A DNA stretch of 64,000 nt from NCBI GenBank assembly GCA_930367205.1, contig OV884009.1, forward strand, positions 124,690,639 to 124,754,638, written 5' to 3'. The position numbers and the translations under genes were made by a program. How positions within the stretch are numbered: position 1 is the first letter of the stretch; each line of letters begins with the position of its first letter. The DNA is from Acanthosoma haemorrhoidale. Lineage: Eukaryota; Arthropoda; Insecta; Hemiptera; Acanthosomatidae. Below, piece by piece: positions 47,301-59,983 of this stretch. Under the pieces are notes generated by a model. That model saw only the letters and a program-made list of their open reading frames with translations. It had not been told where the DNA came from and ran no database searches.

Positions 47301-50300
47301 AGCTGGTTCGGTTCATTAGATCAATCTTCTTTCCTCCTAACATCATTTAGTATTTCCATCTCGATCCCTTTGTCCCTCCGTCCTCTCCTAACTCCTTCAT
47401 TTTTATATTTATAGCAATATTAGTTTTATATTTATTTCTTGTAGAGCCAACAACTTCTATTATCAGTAAAACTAAGTGATCCAAGGATCAATACTCTCGG
47501 GTTTTTTTATCATTACAAATATTCTGTTTTCGTATATATATTATATAATTTAATTCATACATTTAAAAAATAAGGTTTAATGTAAATGAAAAATATCTTC
47601 ATATAGGATGCATGTAAATGTGTTTTTCAAATACATGCTTGATGATTGTAATAACATAGTAGATAAAGCTCTTGGACAAGTAATGATAGTGGTAACATAT
47701 CCCATTTATGCCACATTTATGAGGTAGTTTTCTAGGATGTCACTCACTCAAGGTCCATTCCCTCCACATACCTACCACATTAGTCGTCCATGCTGAATCC
47801 AGATATTATTTCTAATTCTCCAGAGCTCACCATTTTGTACTGTACTATGTATTCGACAGAAAACTTCTCTCCCGAACCCACAGAACTCTCTTGCTCTTCG
47901 TACTTAGAACCCACCTTACTGGATATTATTGCATTTACTATTTTTTTAATAAATAGTACTATAATAATAATATTACATTATAAGGTGAGCCTTTGCGTTT
48001 CTAGCGTTTGTTAGTCTTATTGATATTGAATATAAGCAGCGATCCTCGCCTTAAAAGCTGCGTTGTAACTCATTCCCTGATGTCATTACACTGTCCAAAT
48101 ACCTACACTCTCTGCATGGCATTAAATATTGGTGGTTAAGATAGTAGGATAGAGTTGCATATGTTTCTTATATACATGCTTAGTGGTTGTATTAGCATAA
48201 TAGGCAGACAGCCGAAAGACCATTTCTCTATACCTGTTTTCTCTCCCTCGTTCTCACTTAGCAATGCTGACATAGATACGATAGGTTTTTAACAGCAGTA
48301 CAGATTTTAAATCCAATTATTTACTACAAAGAAGGGTGATTATGATATATTCTAGAATTTTCTACTATGTTTTCTTCTGTAATGATCTTCAATTTCCTTC
48401 ATATGTTTATTTTCCTGCTTTCTACTTTTTCTCACACTTTCTAGGACTTTATCTGTTATCTTTCTTCCATATTCCTTACGTTTTCGCAGCACGCTCCTAC
48501 CTAGCCCATCCATACAATATAGTATATACATACACTGAGTCCAGAGAACTCCCAGATTCCCACTGTTGTATTGAAAAGAGGCGAAGAAACCACTGCCACT
48601 TTAATCTTCGAAAAGGATTAGAGGGAAGGGTCAAGATAGGATAGATAAAATGAAAACCATATAAATTAGCTTAATTTTTGTACGTATAGGAGACGTTGAA
48701 AGTATGAAATCTGAAATATAAGGTTTATTGAGGCCATTATAAAGTTGATGGTGTAATAAGGTGTGTTAAGCTATTGACTAGACCCAAACATGTTTTAAGA
48801 ACTTTTGATTAGAAGGATTGATTGATGTTTCACCGTTTTATTGTGAAATAAACTGTACTTTAAAGAGAAGTTTTGATTTTAAAATAGAAATTAATCTTTC
48901 TCTTGATAGTTTCCTGGCGAAGAAACTTTTCAATATGGTGTGTTACCTTGCTTTAATGACTGTTTCCATTTATCTTGGCAAACTCCTTATTGAGTTGCTA
49001 CGAATTCTTTGATTATTGCCTCCCATTCTTTCACTAGGGCATTATCCACTCCATTAGTTTGTAAAAAGGATCCATGGACCTTCTTAACCCCAAGCTCGTC
49101 CTATAGGTGTCCTATTGGCTTTAGGTCACTATAGCCTGTTGAAGTCATGTAGCTCCAGTCTGCTTGTTTGAGAGTAATCATTAATTTAATTACAATGTAA
49201 CTTTATTGCTGGGAATCAAGGATAAATTTGTTTTTCAATAATTAAAGACTCATATTTATTTTTACGCAATGCAACTACGGTGGCTTAAAAAGAAAATTTC
49301 CATTATTCACTTCAAAATAACAACTCCTACCCTTTTAGTGTGTTTCTCATACAATTAATATAAAGCTATATTCAAAAATACAACAAAACAAAAAGGCCAG
49401 TCTCGATGGAGACGCGTAAAACTGAATGAAATATTAAAGAATCCCACTCAATTTCTGCAGAACTTTAAACTTGTGATTGGTAATTTACATACTACAAAGA
49501 CATCCTGTAGTATATGGACAGCTTCTGTTTCCTTTTGGGGTTTCGTTGTTTGCTTTATTTTCAAAGCAGAAACTTTTCTTTTTCCCATTGTGTCTAAAAT
49601 AGTCACCTTTTCAAGCTAGACATGAAATTTTGCCTAGTGGTCCCAAACAATATGGGAAAAACATGGAAAATAGTCTCATCTCTATAATTTATTATTAAAT
49701 TAATTACCCAGTGTTAAAAAAAAGTATATCATTTTGAGTAGGGTATAAAAATTAAAGATAGCACAACGTAATTTTGGTTTTTTGTTCAAACTATAGTTAC
49801 GACAATTCATTAAAACTGTTCTTTCCAACATGTCCGCAACTATAAGGACACAATCAATATATTTTTTTTTTTTATAAAATTCTTCATGATAGTTTATTTG
49901 ATGAAATGAAATTTAAAAAAACACTTTATTGTGATATTTTTATATCACTTTATTTCGATATATACTTTATTTTATGACCCAATAATTCTAAAGATAAAAC
50001 CAGCTTTGTGATAAATAATTAAGGGTCATTAATAAATTATTTATTTGTTAAAAAATAAGTTTTTTTGGGAGGGGGGGGTACAATATAACATGAACTGTGC
50101 ATAAAGTGAGTAATAATTACGAAAATTATTATTAACACATTTATAAAAAGTTAACCCCCAGTTGTATATAGAGGGATGATATTTCGTATGAAAGTTTAAA
50201 TTGAACCAACCTGATGAAAAATAAAGAAGATCAATTTTTAATCAATTAGTTAATAAAAAAAAAATATTACTTTTTCATAATAAGTAGGTTATCAGATAAG

Positions 50301-50500
50301 AGTGGTAAGATGTAAGATATGTATGTCACATGAATGATAACGTTTCTTTGTGTTTAATGAATTATTATCGCTAAACGTGCTAATAAAATGGTTTTCACAG
50401 CCGTAACTAAATCCTTCATTAAGCGATGTATCACACTTGCCTAGAGCATTCATTTATTATCTCTTTATCTAAACCTTTTTTTTCTGCTCTTCCTGAGGTG
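44301..50500. other. Unassigned DNA
   Basis: About 6 kb with no domain-bearing frame, no tRNA I can fold and no repeat shared with the rest of the window. Short frames (47790-48014, 48336-48644, 48818-49012) are low-complexity or hydrophobic without motifs. Short GC-richer pieces at ~44660-44950 and ~45230-45390 may be old repeat fragments. Confidence 0.45.
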
Positions 50501-50512
50501 GAACCTCAAACG

Positions 50513-50584
50513 GGCTTACCCCACAAGCCCGTGAAGCGAGCTCATGGGGTTACGTAGCCTATATATATATATATATATATATAT
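50513..50584. repeat. Hairpin followed by (AT)n microsatellite
   Basis: CGGGCTT and AAGCCCG flank a 7-base loop (50513-50533), followed by a second possible arm CCCCA/TGGGG, then about 24 bases of alternating AT (50561-50584). Confidence 0.6.
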
Positions 50585-51229
50585 GAAGCTTAATATATGT
50601 TTTCATTAGCAATTGTGAAGGAGTTCATATACCTTCATGTAAGATTTGCATTTTTAAACTGAGCATCTTTACCTTCAATGGACGTGGAGCACTGGAAGAC
50701 GGGGTCTGCATGGACGAGTCTATTCCTGAAGTAGTAAGTGTAAAGAGTGTTCAAGAAAAAGGAATTATATGTTTTATTTGAATCGCTTTGAATTGAAGTG
50801 TTGTACTAGAGAATGATATGAATTTTTAGTCTATCAAATTTTAGTAAATAAATTTTATGGTAGTTTTGAGTGATTGACAAGTAATTCTTAAGCTTAATGT
50901 TTACACGTTCAATGGAGGTGAGCCTGAAATTTAAAAACTTTCACATATCACAGCACTTTGATCACTCTTATGGACGCTGGTTAAGTTAAAGGTTTTATTA
51001 AAATCGTGTTCACATTATCATTCATTTAAATGGCATGATATTTTGGACTTAATTTGAACTGATGCCCCAACAGCACTAGTACAATAAATATAATTAAGTG
51101 CCATTAAATACACTGCAGCATCAATTAACAGCTGTATTGCATAATATTAATAAATTAATTATTCAACAAGTAAGAATACACTCTGTCCCATTGATCGTGA
51201 TATAAGTTTAAAGACCTTGTTTCCTGGTT
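50585..51229. other. Unassigned AT-rich DNA
   Basis: No domain-bearing frame or shared repeat seen. Confidence 0.45.
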
Positions 51230-51339
51230 TGTAACAAATATTGGGATTTTATGCCAAACAGTTTTCAGGTGCTAAAACATACAGAAACAACTATCTAGAC
51301 ACCTAAGCCAGCCTAAACAATCATTGAGATGTTTACGGA

Positions 51340-51995
51340 TGTACTACGGATATTAATCGGAAACCGGCATCCCATTACACCAGCTCATGTAATTGAAGAT
51401 AAGCTCGCAGCTCTAGGATAGATTCCGCCAAACTACCAACCTGCTGTGTGAGGAGAAAGAACGAGAAGAAGCGACTAAAACGTCACTACCGACATTTTTT
51501 ATAGATCTCGAACCAACACCTGGAGTAGAAAAATCTATCAACTAACCCACCTGTACTATCGTATGTACTACATAAGAATACATGTTGACAAAGCGAACCC
51601 CAAGCGTGACATCGTCCAATGCCATAATTACCAGATAGGGGTACACCAAAACCAACTCCCACCACCCTCCTGGTGTGTGAACTGCGCAGGTTAACACAAG
51701 AGCGAGTTATGCAAGAGGCCCTTTAAACGCCTTCTATATGCGCGCTCTGCCACCAAGGTCATTCGTCCAACTGCTGTGGGTATGCGAAGCTTATAGAATC
51801 CTAAAATCTAGGAACGAACAACGTCATCGGCCAGAGAAAGATAAGCTGCTCAAGAAGTGGCCCAGCTATAAATTAGAGGACGATGCAGAGCGAAACAGAG
51901 AGCAGTCACAGGCTGGGCCCAATCTTCGTCCACTACCCCTTCTTCTTTGGCATTCCAATCATTCTGACAATCAGCAAACCCAATTTCACCCTTAA
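51340..51995 (+). pseudogene. LINE ORF1 (Gag-like, zinc knuckles) remnant
   Basis: Readable blocks in different frames are IGNRHPITPAHVIEDKL, LPTFFIDLEPTPGVEKS and a knuckle-type run with CALCHQGHSSNC (about 51745-51780). These follow the order of Jockey-clade ORF1 proteins, where a fixed domain precedes CCHC knuckles that bind RNA. Stops near 51430 and 51725 and frame changes break it. The open piece 51738-51995 begins after the first knuckles. Confidence 0.7.
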
Positions 51996-52249
51996 CCTCA
52001 AATGTCACATATTCTACTACCTTCCAACTCATCAGATCTCACTCGCCTATTAAATTCATTACTTACAGAGTTCAGAACCCTAATTACTCCACTCATTTCC
52101 TTTCTTACAAGTATTAACTCCTACCTGCTCCCCGTACAACATAACCATACATGCATTCTTCAAACTCCTTAACCATTTCCCTTTGGAATCTGAATAGTGA
52201 CTCTCAAAAGAACTGAAAGCACTTCTCCACGACAAGCATATTGACGCAG

Positions 52250-53850
52250 CTCTCATTTCTGAAACAAGATTTCGGAGGAGTACAAGCTGTCATGCTTCAT
52301 AACTCCATTCCCCACCACATAGTTCCTTTGGTAGCACATGATTTTCTTCAGACCACTGCAGTGTCAATCAGCACCGTTTCTTTCGCTTTCACCCTACCAT
52401 CGGTCTAATCTCCTTCTAAGAAATCCATTTCCGATCCCTAATTCATCTCATTCTAAACTTCATCGGGCACCGTTTCCTTGTGTGTGGGGACTTTAATGCA
52501 AATCACCAACAGCGGGATTCAAGATCCACTAATACATAGGGTCTTGCTTTGTTGGCTGCACTCAAATGAAAACATTGCTCCAGTATCTCTCCGAACACCT
52601 ATTGGCCATCTGGTCCCAACCTAAATCCTGATCTCGTTGATTTCTTCTTCTACAATAGTTTAGGAACGCTAGGAACCAATTGATTGGGGCCAAATCCATC
52701 AGTGTCTTACTGGTTCCGTAAACCTCACAGTGTCGTTAAGACCATCCCACGGCCTATATGATACAGATCATTGTTTCACTGCTTTGATCCAGAGATTAGA
52801 TTGGGAAACAATGTCATCCCACCTTCGTTCAAATATTTGGTAAAGGCAATACATCAACATCTCAAAGACCTAATCCGATCCAAACGCCACACGAACAAAG
52901 TATGCAGTATGCAAAGAACCCAATTTCCTGCTGATCTTCGCACGTACAATAATTACTGGAGATTAGCAAAGCAGCATTCAACATCCTTCTGATCCAATTC
53001 CTTTAATTTTCACTTCACCTTTCTGTTCACAGGGGATACTGCAAAAAGATCATAAAATATTATCCTGTTTCACACCCGCTACGTCGTTAGGATGGGTCCT
53101 GGCCTACTTCAGATAGAGATGAGTCTTCAAAATTCGCTCCGCATCTTTGTGGTAAAGTCCTTTTACTCCTCACCTTAGTCATCAAAACCATACTCATGCT
53201 GCCTTTCGGTCATAGCACAAGCTTTTGACAGGGGTTGGCACGCAGGCATTTCATACTCAAAAGATGTTTACCACAGACCTATTCCTAATCATACACCACT
53301 TCTTCCAAGTCCACAGTGGTTTGGAATATTTAAAATATTATCCGATAAAAGCAGGAGTTCCACAGGGTAGTGTACGGGGTCCTATCCTCTATAACCTATA
53401 CTACTCCCTTTACCTTTTTGGCAACACTTGTCCTGCCAACCCACCCAGACCCCGATGCAGTGTAAACTTTAAAGACAACTTCACGAAAGATTGAGTTTTG
53501 GTGCAACGAATGTTGGGTCAAACTTAATGAAGAAAAATGTCCCTATATTACCTTTATCCACTACCGCAAAACCACTAGTTTTTTTTAATTCCATCCCTCC
53601 TCCTATATCCAAGACAGTACGGTATCTAGGATTGCATCACGACAGAAGGCTGGTATGGAACACACACAAGTTACCAGAACTAGACAGACTCTTTGGACAG
53701 CTGTGCAGACTACTTCGAAGGGCATCACATCTTTCAATAGAAAATAAGTTAATAATTTCCAATGTTATACTTATGCCAATCTGGGCATACGGAATAGAGT
53801 TATGTGGGACAGAGAAGAAGTCAGACATCAAGCCTATCCAATCCTTTCAA
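52250..53850 (+). pseudogene. LINE ORF2 (endonuclease, RT) remnant
   Basis: The endonuclease region aligns base by base with copy 1 (compare 52310-52400 with 23240-23340), including a VCGDFNANHQQ-like block in place of the GDFNAKH block. RT blocks include AGVPQGSVRGPILYNLYY (53350-53410); the FADD catalytic block is not readable. 53491-53853 holds TVRYLGLHHDRRLVWNTH and ILMPIWAYGIELCG. Several internal segments are missing relative to copy 1. Confidence 0.75.
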
Positions 53851-53920
53851 TAAAAAGTCCTTAGAACAATAGGTGGGGCCCTTTTCACCCAGCAACCATT
53901 CATAACGATCTTAATATAGA

Positions 53921-55748
53921 AAAGAGAATAGAAAAAACAGACAAAGTCCCCTATGAATAACATTGATGTTCAGATGACAAATTTACACCTGGAAAATAAA
54001 ATATACTATAACATCATAATAAAGAAAGAAAACAAAAACAAAATAGTAGTAACAATGTAAAATAAATTGTACACATCTATAGGTATGATAGTAATAGTTA
54101 TAAAACAAACATAAAAATTACATAACTGCTTTTTGTAAATAAAGTCTATAGGGTTTACCGATAAAAAAAAAACCCAAAAATATCGCGTTTGCAACATTCC
54201 CGTTACTTGTTTTTGACATGAATGTATGTAGCAGGGAAGTTCCACCTGATGCCCTGTGATACTGCAGAAATTAACAACAAACTCATTAAAAAGATTTTTC
54301 TTTAATTTAAAGCATTTTTCTCATCATGATTATTAGGGACCCCAATAAATAAATAAAATCAATAATTTACTCAAAATTAGGTTTTATATCCTAAAATCCC
54401 TGTGTGCATAGAGCCTAAAGCCCGTATATAATAAACCACCTAGATTTTATCTGTACAATATTTTTCCTTTCCTAATTACAGTATAAAATAATTTGCCCAG
54501 AGAATGCTACATATATACTCATCAAAATAATATCCAGAAAATTATGTTATAATATATATTATTTTCGTAATAAAGAGTACTGTTTGTGGCCTTAATATTA
54601 GCCGAAAGGCATAATAATTCAACCACAAAAAAACGTTAATTATGACTACTGGATAAGAGGAAAAAAATACTAACATACATAAATACATGCATACGCAAAT
54701 TTAAATACCCACGCATATTATCCCTGCATCAATTGATTAGACACTTTCTAATATTTGTTACAGATATCAATTATTAAAGAAATTGAAGTGAATGCAAGCT
54801 CAACGAAATATTTGATTGTGTGGTACATGAAGTACACTTGAGTAGCTTATTAATAAGACAGTAAGATTTTATGACAGAAAATGTTGAATAGTTAAAATGA
54901 ACTGATTTTGTTTGAAAATATTCATAATTTTTTCAGAAATATTTAGGAAATGCATTTTGATAAAGTGACCGTTTAGTGGTCACTCTTGGAGGTGGACACT
55001 AAATTTATTTATGAAAAAGTGGAAGGGATAAAAGGAAAATGAAAAATACTCGAGTGAAAGGGGTGGGGGAAGAAAGGTGTTGAAATAATCTTTGCTTTGA
55101 TAGGAAGAATGAGGAGGGCGAGGAGTTTGCCGGCTCGGCGCCCCCAGGCAACAGGCGGAAAATGAATTTTCATCCCAAGTTAATTTACGAGTGGTAGGAG
55201 GTGGTGGGGGAGGGGACAAAGGGCTGGCTCTAATATGGAATCAATCACGGCACGGTATTAGGGCAGCCTTGCAGCTCGCCGATAAGGGCTCCTCGGCCCA
55301 CGGCAGCTTCTCCGCTATGTCCTACATCCTTCTTCCACATCTTCCTCAATCTCTGACCCTCACCCAAGTACCAGTCTAACTAAACAAAAAGAACACTTCC
55401 TCCCAAAGTACAACAACACAATTTAGAAACAAGTTCATACCTATTTCCCTCTAATCCTAATAAATTTATTTTTCAATATTTAAATATTCATATACTAATA
55501 TCCATTGCACTTAGTTGTTTTTTTTTAATACTAAAACTGTCAATCTTGGTTATGAATAAATTCTTCATTGAAGTTCATATAAATGTTTCATAAAAAATTG
55601 TAAATAAAAAAAACTAAGAATGGTAATATAAAAACATTTCCTCATCGCTTGGACGAGTCCGTTCTAGTTTCTCTAGTAAATTCAGAAGATTACTACAAGG
55701 CCTTTTTTCTCTTAGTCCAGGCTACCTGTACGGGTTGGGGTAGAGGCA

Positions 55749-55751
<3 letters not shown>
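53921..55751. other. Unassigned DNA with a GC-rich island
   Basis: Mostly AT-rich with no domain-bearing frame. 55090-55380 is distinctly GC- and CpG-richer, with a short open frame at 55191-55379 that I cannot assign. It could be a first exon, a regulatory island or an old repeat. Confidence 0.45.

Positions 55752-55826
<75 letters not shown>
55752..55826. repeat. (TA)n microsatellite, ~75 bp
   Basis: Uninterrupted TA dinucleotides. They directly abut a dispersed repeat that starts TTGTAACATTCATGATA; the second copy of that repeat at 63346 also abuts a (TA)n run. Confidence 0.98.
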
Positions 55827-55829
<3 letters not shown>

Positions 55830-56270
55830 AACATTCATGATATTTGAGAATGAAGATCATGACCCTCACATATGGTAAGGGTCATTTTTCCCTTATACTC
55901 CTAGGAGTGGGGATGGGCGGAAAACCAGTCTTAGTCAAGCCTTCGAGATCAACGCTGTGGCAAGCTCCCGAATTGGCGGTTACCATACTAGTGAAGAACC
56001 AATAGTAGGAAGTAACGTTGGTTGGATTACAGGAAGAGAAGAGAAGATAGCAGTTGAACGTTATTGAATACCATGGTGTATTTAGACAGATGGGCGGATA
56101 AATTGTAGGTTGGTGATATTAATATTGTTTCTTATTATGGATCCATTAAAAGAAATTGAGCTCAAATTCATGTTTGTAATTAGTAGTAATTATCCTAATT
56201 TAAAAGGAATTGAATATTTTTCTTATACTTTGTCAGTACTCTATGTTAAATATAATTATTTGTTATAGCC
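55827..56270 (+). repeat. Microsatellite-linked dispersed repeat, copy 1
   Basis: Shares with 63346-63995, in the same orientation, ATTCATGATATTTGAGAAT at the start, GGCAAGCTCCCG and TTGGCGGTTACCA in the middle, and ATACCATGGT, AAATTGAGCTCAA-like and TTTGTAATTA blocks toward the end. The right copy has extra sequence between blocks. No coding capacity. It could be an LTR, a non-autonomous Helitron-like unit or another interspersed repeat; I cannot decide. Confidence 0.65.
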
Positions 56271-56559
56271 ATTTTATTTGAATATATTTCAAAATTCCTA
56301 GTTTCTCAATTTATTAATAACCACAACATTAGCCTTGAGATCGGGCGATTCAATCGGGATAAATTCCTATGTCAAAGACATAAAACAATTTGAATTAAAG
56401 ATCTCATGACGGACCTGCCAAATTAGTTAAGTTAAATTGATCAAATAAAGTATAAAGAGAAATGGTAAAAAATGAGGTAGGTTTCAATATGTTGTCAATA
56501 TTTGTCTATGGGGATGAAATTTTATTAAACTTAATTGATTTTCTTAGTTAGAATTTAAT

Positions 56560-56745
56560 TTTTTTATTACATTTACTGTATTTATAAATTACTTTATTTA
56601 TGTTGGTATTATAATAATGGTAAGTTTCATAATATTTATCTATAATTCTTATGTTATTTACAGTATAATGTAGGATCCCATTGGACTGCGTTAGTAAGAG
56701 TTGTAACTACAGTGAGGAGTGGGAGAATAATGATTATCGGTGTCA
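56560..56745 (-). pseudogene. env: Element B Env N-terminal remnant
   Basis: The minus strand near 56610-56690 reads GILHYTVNNIRII and YYETYHYYN, the counterpart of residues ~50-72 of the element A Env. The frame then runs into AT-rich sequence and a stop. No cleavage site, fusion peptide or membrane segment remains. Confidence 0.65.
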
Positions 56746-56828
56746 TATTCTGAAACAAAATAAGATTTCTTTTTCTTATTTGGTCTTTTAACATTGTTTA
56801 TCTGGGTTGATCCTAGTTTCACTTTGTT

Positions 56829-57137
56829 CTATAGAGGATTCTTTTTTGGTTTAATACGAGGTGTTTTTAAAAATAACTCTTTATCAGATTCCAAGTCTGG
56901 TGGATCTTCACGATTCTGATTCAATTTATTTGTTCTACTTTCCTTAATGAATTCTATTTTCTTTTTAACCATTTGTTGTAATTCATTTAAATGTTGAAAG
57001 TAATTATTGACATGTATTTCTTGTATGTCATTAATATCATAATTGTCTTTATATTTTCCCAACGTTATTTCGTTGGGAGTTAATTTTATTTTTTGATTTA
57101 AGGTATTATTATGAGCAATGGTACTTGTGTTTAATAT
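56829..57137 (-). pseudogene. Element B integrase C-terminal part
   Basis: Reads from IAHNNTLNQ through KLTPNEITLGKYK, ending in a basic, charged segment with NREDPPDLES. It is the counterpart of residues ~514-610 of the element A PR-IN ORF. It is cut off from the catalytic core by the solo LTR. Confidence 0.78.
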
Positions 57138-57512
57138 TGTCGAGTTTCCACTAGGGGAGTGCCTAATCACTCTAGCCCTGGTGACAAGTGCAGATTGTTG
57201 TAGTTTATAACATGGACCATTGTTCCATGTCGGCGTTAATATCTGACTCCATTTATGATAGGTATGTGCCCCGACAATGCACTATGTTCAAGAGAAGAGG
57301 TACAGAGGTTTCATAAAGAATAAGCCAAGTTTTTTGAGAGTTCGAGCGGAAGCGAAACAAGCATAGTTACAGGTCGCCAGAGAGTCTGCCAGGAGACAGG
57401 CGAGGAGACTGGCGAGGAGACTAAGAGACTGACTTCCAGGGCCAGTGGCCCTGGCGTAAAGCGTCACCAAGTAAAGCGAAAGAGGAGACTCAGAGGCTGA
57501 TGAGGCGACTAG

Positions 57513-58075
57513 ATTTTTTATTTCAAAACCTCAAAAAAATAATACAATGAACAAACAATTTTTATAGAGTTACAAGTTGCTCCTCGTACTGCGATGCACT
57601 CATGCATTCGAAGGAGGGCATAATATAAATACATTCAATCTGTAGTATAAAAAGTTATAACCATATCCACAACACTAGGTGATGAGGCTCACCTTCAGCT
57701 TGTTACCGGCACTAAACACGAAAAACAAACAAAACAAACAAACTAAAGCCTATACCTAGAACCTAAGACTAAAGTGTTCCAGGCCCGACAGCGTCCTGCC
57801 ATCGATGGGGGAACGGAGCGGGTGTTATCGTGTTAAACACCGGGTTTGTCAAGTATTGCAGGGAGTCGAAAAATTTGATGTCTACGTAGGATGAATTCAT
57901 CCACCGTAGGAAGCTCAAAGATCTCGTGAAGCTCACTGTAGCTCCGCTGCTCGAATGATGTATTTCTGACCACTTTCATCAGTATACCGTTTTGAAATTG
58001 TTGGAGTCGCCGAGCTGTCGTATACCATACAGCAGTGTAGGCCTGAGTATACTCTTGTAGACTTACAGGGCCAAA
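57513..58075 (-). mobile_element. Jockey-type LINE 3' end nested in the solo LTR
   Basis: The minus strand reads the end of a Jockey-type ORF2: YKSILRPTLLYGIRQLG (57990-58050), a PTVDEFI-like segment near 57895, and TNPVFNTITPAPFPHRW (~57785-57840). A 3' UTR with GAAGGTGAGCCTCATCACC (57680-57700) follows, then an A-rich tail (T-run on the plus strand at ~57513). Same family as 28745-28935 and 63098-63271. Frames are broken. Edges are approximate because no target duplication was identified. Confidence 0.7.
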
Positions 58076-58103
58076 CGCCCTGGTTTAAATATTGTTCCTG
58101 CTT

Positions 58104-58119
58104 GGGGGGGGGGGGGGGG
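58104..58119. repeat. G16 homopolymer
   Basis: Sixteen consecutive G on the plus strand, within the solo LTR near the LINE junction. Confidence 0.95.
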
Positions 58120-58476
58120 CCTTGGCCGGCGTGAGAACATGCGACCGCTGACCCATTACGTGACCCTTTGACCCCTAAAGGACTGTTTATGACTGTTTTA
58201 TGGCTGCTAGATGGTACCCCTGCACACCGATAGAGATGAACTAAAAGGGTTGCCAAGTTTGAGACTGTTTATGGCCTCCCAGGTGGTACCCCTGGCCCCC
58301 TCGCTCTTAGGCCGGTTTGTACCTGGCTGTTTATGACTTGTTTTGCTTCCGAGTTTTATTGCTTAGCACTTTACAATGATTTACATAGACTTAGTTCCTG
58401 TTATTTTACTTTTGCTTACAATATATATACACCAGAGTATAGGGTGATTTAACTTATGTAGTTAGCGGTCGCTACA

Positions 58477-59431
58477 AATATTCTTTCAAATTTGAATGTT
58501 TTGTTTTTACTAATGTTAATTCTCACAATTTCATTCAATGTTGCATGACATTTATTTAATATCCCTAATGAGTTAGAGTAGTTTTTACTTGTATAATGAA
58601 TTTGTGCATTAATTGCTTTGCAGAATTGTTTCACTAATAAATTATTAAATTCTTTACCGTGGTCGGCAATTATTCTTTCAGGTGTTGGATAGAGACTGAT
58701 GTATTGCTAATGCTTGGCAAATAGTTGTCGCGTTTACATTATGTAGTATTTGTGCATAAAAACGTTTTGAAAATTGGTCAATACTCGTGAATATAATATT
58801 TTTGTCGTAAAATAATAAGTCTATCATTAGTTTTGAAAAGGTTTTTCTGGCGTGGGTGTTATTAGATATTTACTTTGGATAGCACGTCTGTCGTATTTAT
58901 TTATTTTGCATACGTCACATTTGTTAATTAATTCTGTAATTTTATCTTCATATTTGGAAAATAGATTTTTCTTTTTAATCGATCATAGGTTTCTAGAATA
59001 CCTCTATGACACGTTTTTCCAATGTGATAGTCTAATATAGCTTGTGGTTGATCTTCACATAATAAGAAATATCGTTTTAATTTTACTGTTTTAAAGTCTT
59101 GTTCAATTATTTTTTGTATTTGATTAAAATATTCGTTATAAATTTCATGAAGTTGTTTAAAATCATTTTGGCAATAAATTCCATAGACTTTTGTTGGTTC
59201 TAAAAATTCTAATAATAAGCTTTGTATTTTTTCTTGATCGTTAATAAATACATTATTTCTATGTTTTCCAAAAATTGTTTCATGTTCCACTCTGTTAGAG
59301 CCTCTTTTTATTATAATCTGTTTTTTTTCGATATTTATACATTTATCTTTTTCACATAGCCATATTTGCTCATTATTACTAGCTTGTGAATGTTGTGTGA
59401 TTAGACTGTCTAAATCTCCAAGGTCTTCCAT
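58477..59431 (-). pseudogene. Element B integrase N-terminal and core part
   Basis: 58928-59431 carries the linker and zinc domain (YHIGKTCHRGILETYDR). The core follows in broken frames; 58449-58634 reads IHYTSKNYSNSLGILNKCHATL. The third catalytic position is Asn (codon at 58554-58556), as in element A. The linker segment ASNNEQIWLCEKDKCINIE parallels residues ~201-219 of element A. Frameshifts near 58925 and 58680 and the solo LTR break the gene. Confidence 0.82.
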
Positions 59432-59461
59432 TTCCGGAATTTCTAATACTTGTTGAGTTTC

Positions 59462-59983
59462 TTAATGTAAAGTTTCTTCTAAGTCTAGAAGTTGGTCAAT
59501 GAATATTTCGTACTCTGGTGAGTCCTCGTCTGGTATAAGTATTTCTACTAGTTCTTCTTCAATGGCATGACACTCATTTCTTCTTGATAGTGCTTCAGCA
59601 ACATAGTTTGTATTTCCGTTAATATGTCTTATTTCAAATTCGAATTCCTGCAATTTCCATATCCATTTCATAATTGTTCTATTTTCATTTTTCATTGAAA
59701 AGACCGAAGTTAGTGGTTTATGTTCTGTTAATAATAAAAACTTTGTTGCGTAAAGGTAAGGCTTAAAGTGTTGTGTAAAGTAAACAATTGATAATAATTC
59801 TTTCTCGATGGTACTATAATTTTCTTCAGTTTTAGATAATACCCTTGATGCAAATGCGATAGGATTTTCTACATTATTTATTGTCTGACTCAGAACTGCT
59901 CCTATAGCTTGATTACTAGCATCAGTTGTTAATATAAATTGCTTATTCCAATCGGGGTAGGCTAAAATTGGTGCATTAGTCAA
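59462..59983 (-). pseudogene. Element B RNase H domain
   Basis: 173 open codons with the Ty3/gypsy RNase H order: LTTDASNQAIGAVL (catalytic Asp), YSTIEKELLSIVY (catalytic Glu), TEHKPLT, and the RHINGNTNYVAEALSRR end. This domain has no counterpart in element A. It continues into the linker preceding integrase after a stop at about 59462. Confidence 0.88.

Larger units (their letters stand above)
51230..53920 (+). mobile_element. Jockey-type LINE copy 2, with gag, degenerate
   Basis: Same family as 23095-25925 but more decayed and extending further 5'. Order: Gag-like ORF1 (51340-51960), endonuclease (52250-52700), RT (53080-53600), C-terminal domain (53590-53850). The shared 3' UTR is missing, so the copy is truncated near 53920. 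Every part carries stops and frame changes. Confidence 0.82.
57138..58476 (-). mobile_element. Solo LTR (copy c), 1339 bp, inserted in element B integrase
   Basis: Same family as 34080-35031 and 35126-35761. Element strand begins TGTAGCGACCGCTAAC and ends CTCGACA. AATAT is duplicated at 57133-57137 and 58477-58481. The greater length comes mainly from a nested LINE fragment (~57513-58075). The outer ~200 bp next to GGTCGCTACA matches copies a and b. Confidence 0.85.

Noticed and set aside
55649..55831. 60-codon frame ending in repeated Tyr-Ile
   Set aside because: It is a translation of the TA microsatellite.
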